Source of the DNA: Cellvibrionales bacterium UBA4495
Lineage (GTDB): Bacteria; Pseudomonadota; Gammaproteobacteria; Pseudomonadales; Porticoccaceae
DNA length: 24,324 nt
Assembly (NCBI GenBank): GCA_002388905.1
Contig: DGNJ01000020.1
Span: forward strand, 12,664 to 36,987
Direction of reading: 5' to 3'
The notes below the pieces were generated by a model. The model was not told the origin of the DNA, did not search any database, and saw nothing but the letters and a program-made list of their open reading frames with translations. Below, piece by piece: positions 22,477 through 24,324 of this stretch; the stretch's first letter is position 1, and each line of letters starts with the position of its first letter. The position numbers were made by a program, and so were the translations under genes.

Positions 22477-23529
22477 ATGTCTCGCAAATTGAATGCCAGC
22501 GGCAAAGAGAGAGAATACTGGGGCGTGGTGCCCGTGGCCTCGGGGCCTGAGTTGATGGAAATGGGCAAACACATGGAGGACATCGGTTTCGACGGGGCGA
22601 CGGCGCTGCAGATCTACGGCCCCCCCTATGTCCCGCTGGCGCCGGTGGGTGCGGCCACGAAAAGGCTGAAGATCGCCACTGGTGTTGCCGTGGCCGCTGC
22701 GCGAAGTCCCTTCGAAACCGCCTATGCGGCCATGGATATGGATCGTATCACCAACGGCCGCTTTATCCTCGGCCTGGGCAGCGCCGTGCCCTCCGCCACC
22801 GTGGGGCTTTACGGAGCGCCGGAGTACAAGTTGCTGACCCACCTGAAGGACACGGTGCGTGCTGTGCGCCATATCGTCGCCGGCGCCCACAAGGGACTCG
22901 AGCCCTACGACGGCGTCTACTACAAGGCCGATTACCAGGAAATGATCCCCACGGCGCCGCCGGTCCGGGAGCATATCCCCATCTGGGTGGCGGCCATGCG
23001 CGAGAAAATGACCCGGATGGCCCTGGAAGTTGCCGACGGCCTGATGGCACACGCACTGTGGACGGTAAGCTGGACCAATGAAAAGATTGCGCCGCTGATT
23101 GAAAATTCCCTCAGGGAGTTCGGCCGCTCCCGGGACGAGATCGAGGTGAATTCCTGGCCCTGGGTAGCGGTCAACAATGACAAGAAGCAGGCCATCGACG
23201 ATGCCCGGCCGACGGTGGCTTCCTATGCGGGTATCACGGCCTACGAGAATATTTTCGAGGGGCACGGTTTCCTGAAGGAGGCCCGGATCTGCCAGGAAGC
23301 ATCGAAACGGCAGAGCGATGTCATGTCCGTGGTGGACCAGGTGCCCGATGAAATGGTGCTGGCTTTTGTTTCCTGCGGCAGCGTTGACGAGGTGCTCGAG
23401 CAGATAGAGCCCCTGTGGAATGTCGCCGACTCCCTGTGCCCCATGTCGCCGTATCGCTGCCTGACGCCGGAGAAGCTGCAGTTCTACGGACAGGGCATCC
23501 ACCAGCTGGTGGCCGCCGCCAAGCGCTGA
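22477..23529 (+). CDS. LLM-class (luciferase-like) flavin oxidoreductase, copy 2
   Basis: This 350-residue TIM-barrel flavoprotein is clearly related to the one at 9386. It shares the order RLKIATGVAVAAARSPFET, TNGRFILGLGS, LLTHLKDTVRAVRHIVAG-HKG, the APPVREHIPIWVAAM region and ADGLMAHALW, with the same spacing. AAAGGAG lies just upstream of the ATG. It is a single-gene unit between a divergent TetR gene and a convergent DUF1993 gene. As for copy 1, the cofactor could be FMNH2 or F420 and the substrate is unknown. The pair probably arose by duplication and may act on related intermediates, as inference. Confidence 0.92.
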   Translation: MSRKLNASGKEREYWGVVPVASGPELMEMGKHMEDIGFDGATALQIYGPPYVPLAPVGAATKRLKIATGVAVAAARSPFETAYAAMDMDRITNGRFILGLGSAVPSATVGLYGAPEYKLLTHLKDTVRAVRHIVAGAHKGLEPYDGVYYKADYQEMIPTAPPVREHIPIWVAAMREKMTRMALEVADGLMAHALWTVSWTNEKIAPLIENSLREFGRSRDEIEVNSWPWVAVNNDKKQAIDDARPTVASYAGITAYENIFEGHGFLKEARICQEASKRQSDVMSVVDQVPDEMVLAFVSCGSVDEVLEQIEPLWNVADSLCPMSPYRCLTPEKLQFYGQGIHQLVAAAKR

Positions 23530-23548
23530 CGGATGGTCGCGGGCCGCC

Positions 23549-23578
23549 GCCGGTCCCGCCTGGGCGGGGGGGACCGGC
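23549..23578. terminator. Hairpin between convergent LLM and DUF1993 genes
   Basis: GCCGGTCCC (23549-23557) and GGGACCGGC (23570-23578) form a perfect 9-bp stem around a 12-nt GC-rich loop, 20 bp after the LLM stop and 17 bp after the opposing stop. No T-tract is present on either side. It probably works in both directions, though perhaps weakly. Confidence 0.45.
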
Positions 23579-23595
23579 ATTGCCGGGCCGGGGCT

Positions 23596-24111
23596 TCAGT
23601 TGCTGGTGATATCCCCCAGGTAATCGGCCTTGCCCACTGCCACGCCCGCCATACGCAGGATGTTGTAGGCGGTGGTCATGTGGAAATAGAAGTTGGGCGT
23701 TACGTAATTGCGCACATAGGACATGCCGTTGAAGTTCAGGGTGATTCCCGGGAACTCCAGGACGATCTCCCGCTCCTCGCACCCCTGAAACTGCTCGGCC
23801 TTGAGGGGCTCCAGGAACGCGATGGTCTTTTCCAGCCGCGATTTCAGGGCCGGAAGGTGCGTATCGGACTTGTCCCACTCGGGCACCTCCATTCCGGCCA
23901 GCCTGGCGCCGCAGGCCCTGGCCATGTCGCCCGCCACGTCGATTTGCGCGAACAGGGGCAGCATATCCGGCGCGAGCCGGTAGTTGGGGAGTACTTCTGG
24001 AGCGATCTCCCTTTCCTCCTGAAAGGCAATCCCCTTGTCGATAATGCCCTTGAGGTTCTCAAGGGATCGCAGGAACAGGGGGACGGTAGCCTGGTAGATA
24101 TCCATTTTCAT
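23596..24111 (-). CDS. DUF1993-family protein
   Basis: This 171-residue soluble helical protein resembles the DUF1993 family. It shows MDIYQATVPLFLRSLENLKGIIDKG at the start, PDMLPLFAQIDVAGDMARA in the middle, and NFYFHMTTAYNILRMAGVAVGKADYLG at the end. This matches the family's DinB-like four-helix pattern, with the conserved C-terminal FH-x3-YxILR-GV-GK. The length is typical. GGAGG precedes the ATG by 8 nt. No function is established for the family. An insertion-sequence-like end lies only 25 bp upstream, so the native promoter may be lost or replaced. Confidence 0.88.
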   Translation of the reverse strand: MKMDIYQATVPLFLRSLENLKGIIDKGIAFQEEREIAPEVLPNYRLAPDMLPLFAQIDVAGDMARACGARLAGMEVPEWDKSDTHLPALKSRLEKTIAFLEPLKAEQFQGCEEREIVLEFPGITLNFNGMSYVRNYVTPNFYFHMTTAYNILRMAGVAVGKADYLGDITSN

Positions 24112-24136
24112 GGTGTATTCCTCCGTTTTTTATTTA

Positions 24137-24324
24137 GGGCACCTCTATAAATTGGGAGCAGCCTCTGGCTTTCAGGCGGATTTGCAATCAAGGAGCAACT
24201 TCGCAGGCATGCTGGTTGCCTGTCGAGAAGTTGCAACGCCGAGTGTGAGTCCGCCTGAAAGCCCCGAAGGGCGCGGCCTGACAGACGCCAGCGCTGCGTT
24301 GGCTTGCTTGACAAGGACAACCAG
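24137..24324. mobile_element. Probable end of an insertion sequence or MITE, cut by the window
   Basis: From 24137 the sequence changes character, starting GGGCACCTCTATAAATT. This resembles terminal repeats of IS4/IS5-type elements as I remember them. It contains a large nested inverted repeat (24167-24263) and runs off the window without a complete gene. No transposase can be read in the 188 bases present. The element class is unproven. Confidence 0.4.
24167..24263. repeat. Nested inverted repeat (97 bp)
   Basis: Perfect 14-bp outer arms GGCTTTCAGGCGGA (24167-24180) and TCCGCCTGAAAGCC (24250-24263) enclose an 8-bp pair, GCAACTTC (24195-24202) and GAAGTTGC (24227-24234). Inside that is a 6-bp pair, CAGGCA (24204-24209) and TGCCTG (24217-24222), with a 7-nt loop. 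All three are co-linear, so one long cruciform or hairpin can form. Confidence 0.8.

Noticed and set aside
22267..23580. 437-residue frame on the minus strand
   Set aside because: It is antisense to the second LLM gene and shows no family features.

Overview
The window is high-GC bacterial DNA. It most resembles a marine gammaproteobacterium of the Halieaceae/Spongiibacteraceae/Cellvibrionales kind. This rests on the style of the TonB-dependent receptor (alanine-rich signal peptide, ITVTARR TonB box), the density of cytochrome P450, luciferase-like and short-chain dehydrogenase genes, and several TetR-family regulators. It is an inference from gene style, because there is no rRNA or other marker gene here. 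No tRNA, rRNA or CRISPR array was seen.

Layout. At the left edge (1-412, minus) lies the N-terminal third of a cytochrome P450, cut by the window. It diverges from a TetR-family regulator (767-1465). A TonB-dependent outer-membrane receptor (1806-4229) follows, behind a good sigma70-type promoter that carries a perfect 15-bp palindrome in its spacer. Next comes a long same-strand run to 16911: two short-chain dehydrogenases, an APH/EcKinase-type kinase-like protein, a CrtI/PYROXD2-like FAD oxidoreductase, a small NTF2/SnoaL-like protein, a luciferase-like (LLM) flavin oxidoreductase, a KstD/fumarate-reductase-type flavoprotein, a second APH-like phosphotransferase, a molybdopterin oxidoreductase with a [4Fe-4S] motif, and an MFS transporter. 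Spacing is mostly 45-140 bp with one ATGA overlap, so it reads as one or a few coupled transcripts for uptake and oxidative processing of a small, probably hydrophobic, substrate.

After a convergent terminator the right part is a mosaic of smaller units. On the minus strand are a P450 (19183-20478) with a very clear terminator, then a flavin-dependent HpaB/HsaA-like monooxygenase and a TetR regulator. Diverging from the P450 is a multi-spanning membrane protein that may belong to the AveC spirocyclase-like family. Then come a third TetR regulator, diverging from a second LLM oxidoreductase, and a DUF1993-type protein. The window ends in a sequence resembling the end of an insertion sequence, with a large nested inverted repeat.

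Working model (inference): the receptor imports a ligand across the outer membrane and the MFS protein moves it or a product across the inner membrane. The P450s, monooxygenase, LLMs, SDRs, flavoproteins and molybdoenzyme then hydroxylate, dehydrogenate or reduce it, possibly with a phosphorylation step by the two kinase-like proteins. The mix recalls steroid, terpenoid or polycyclic catabolism. No ring-cleavage dioxygenase, thiolase, acyl-CoA ligase, ferredoxin or ferredoxin reductase is present here, so the substrate is unknown.
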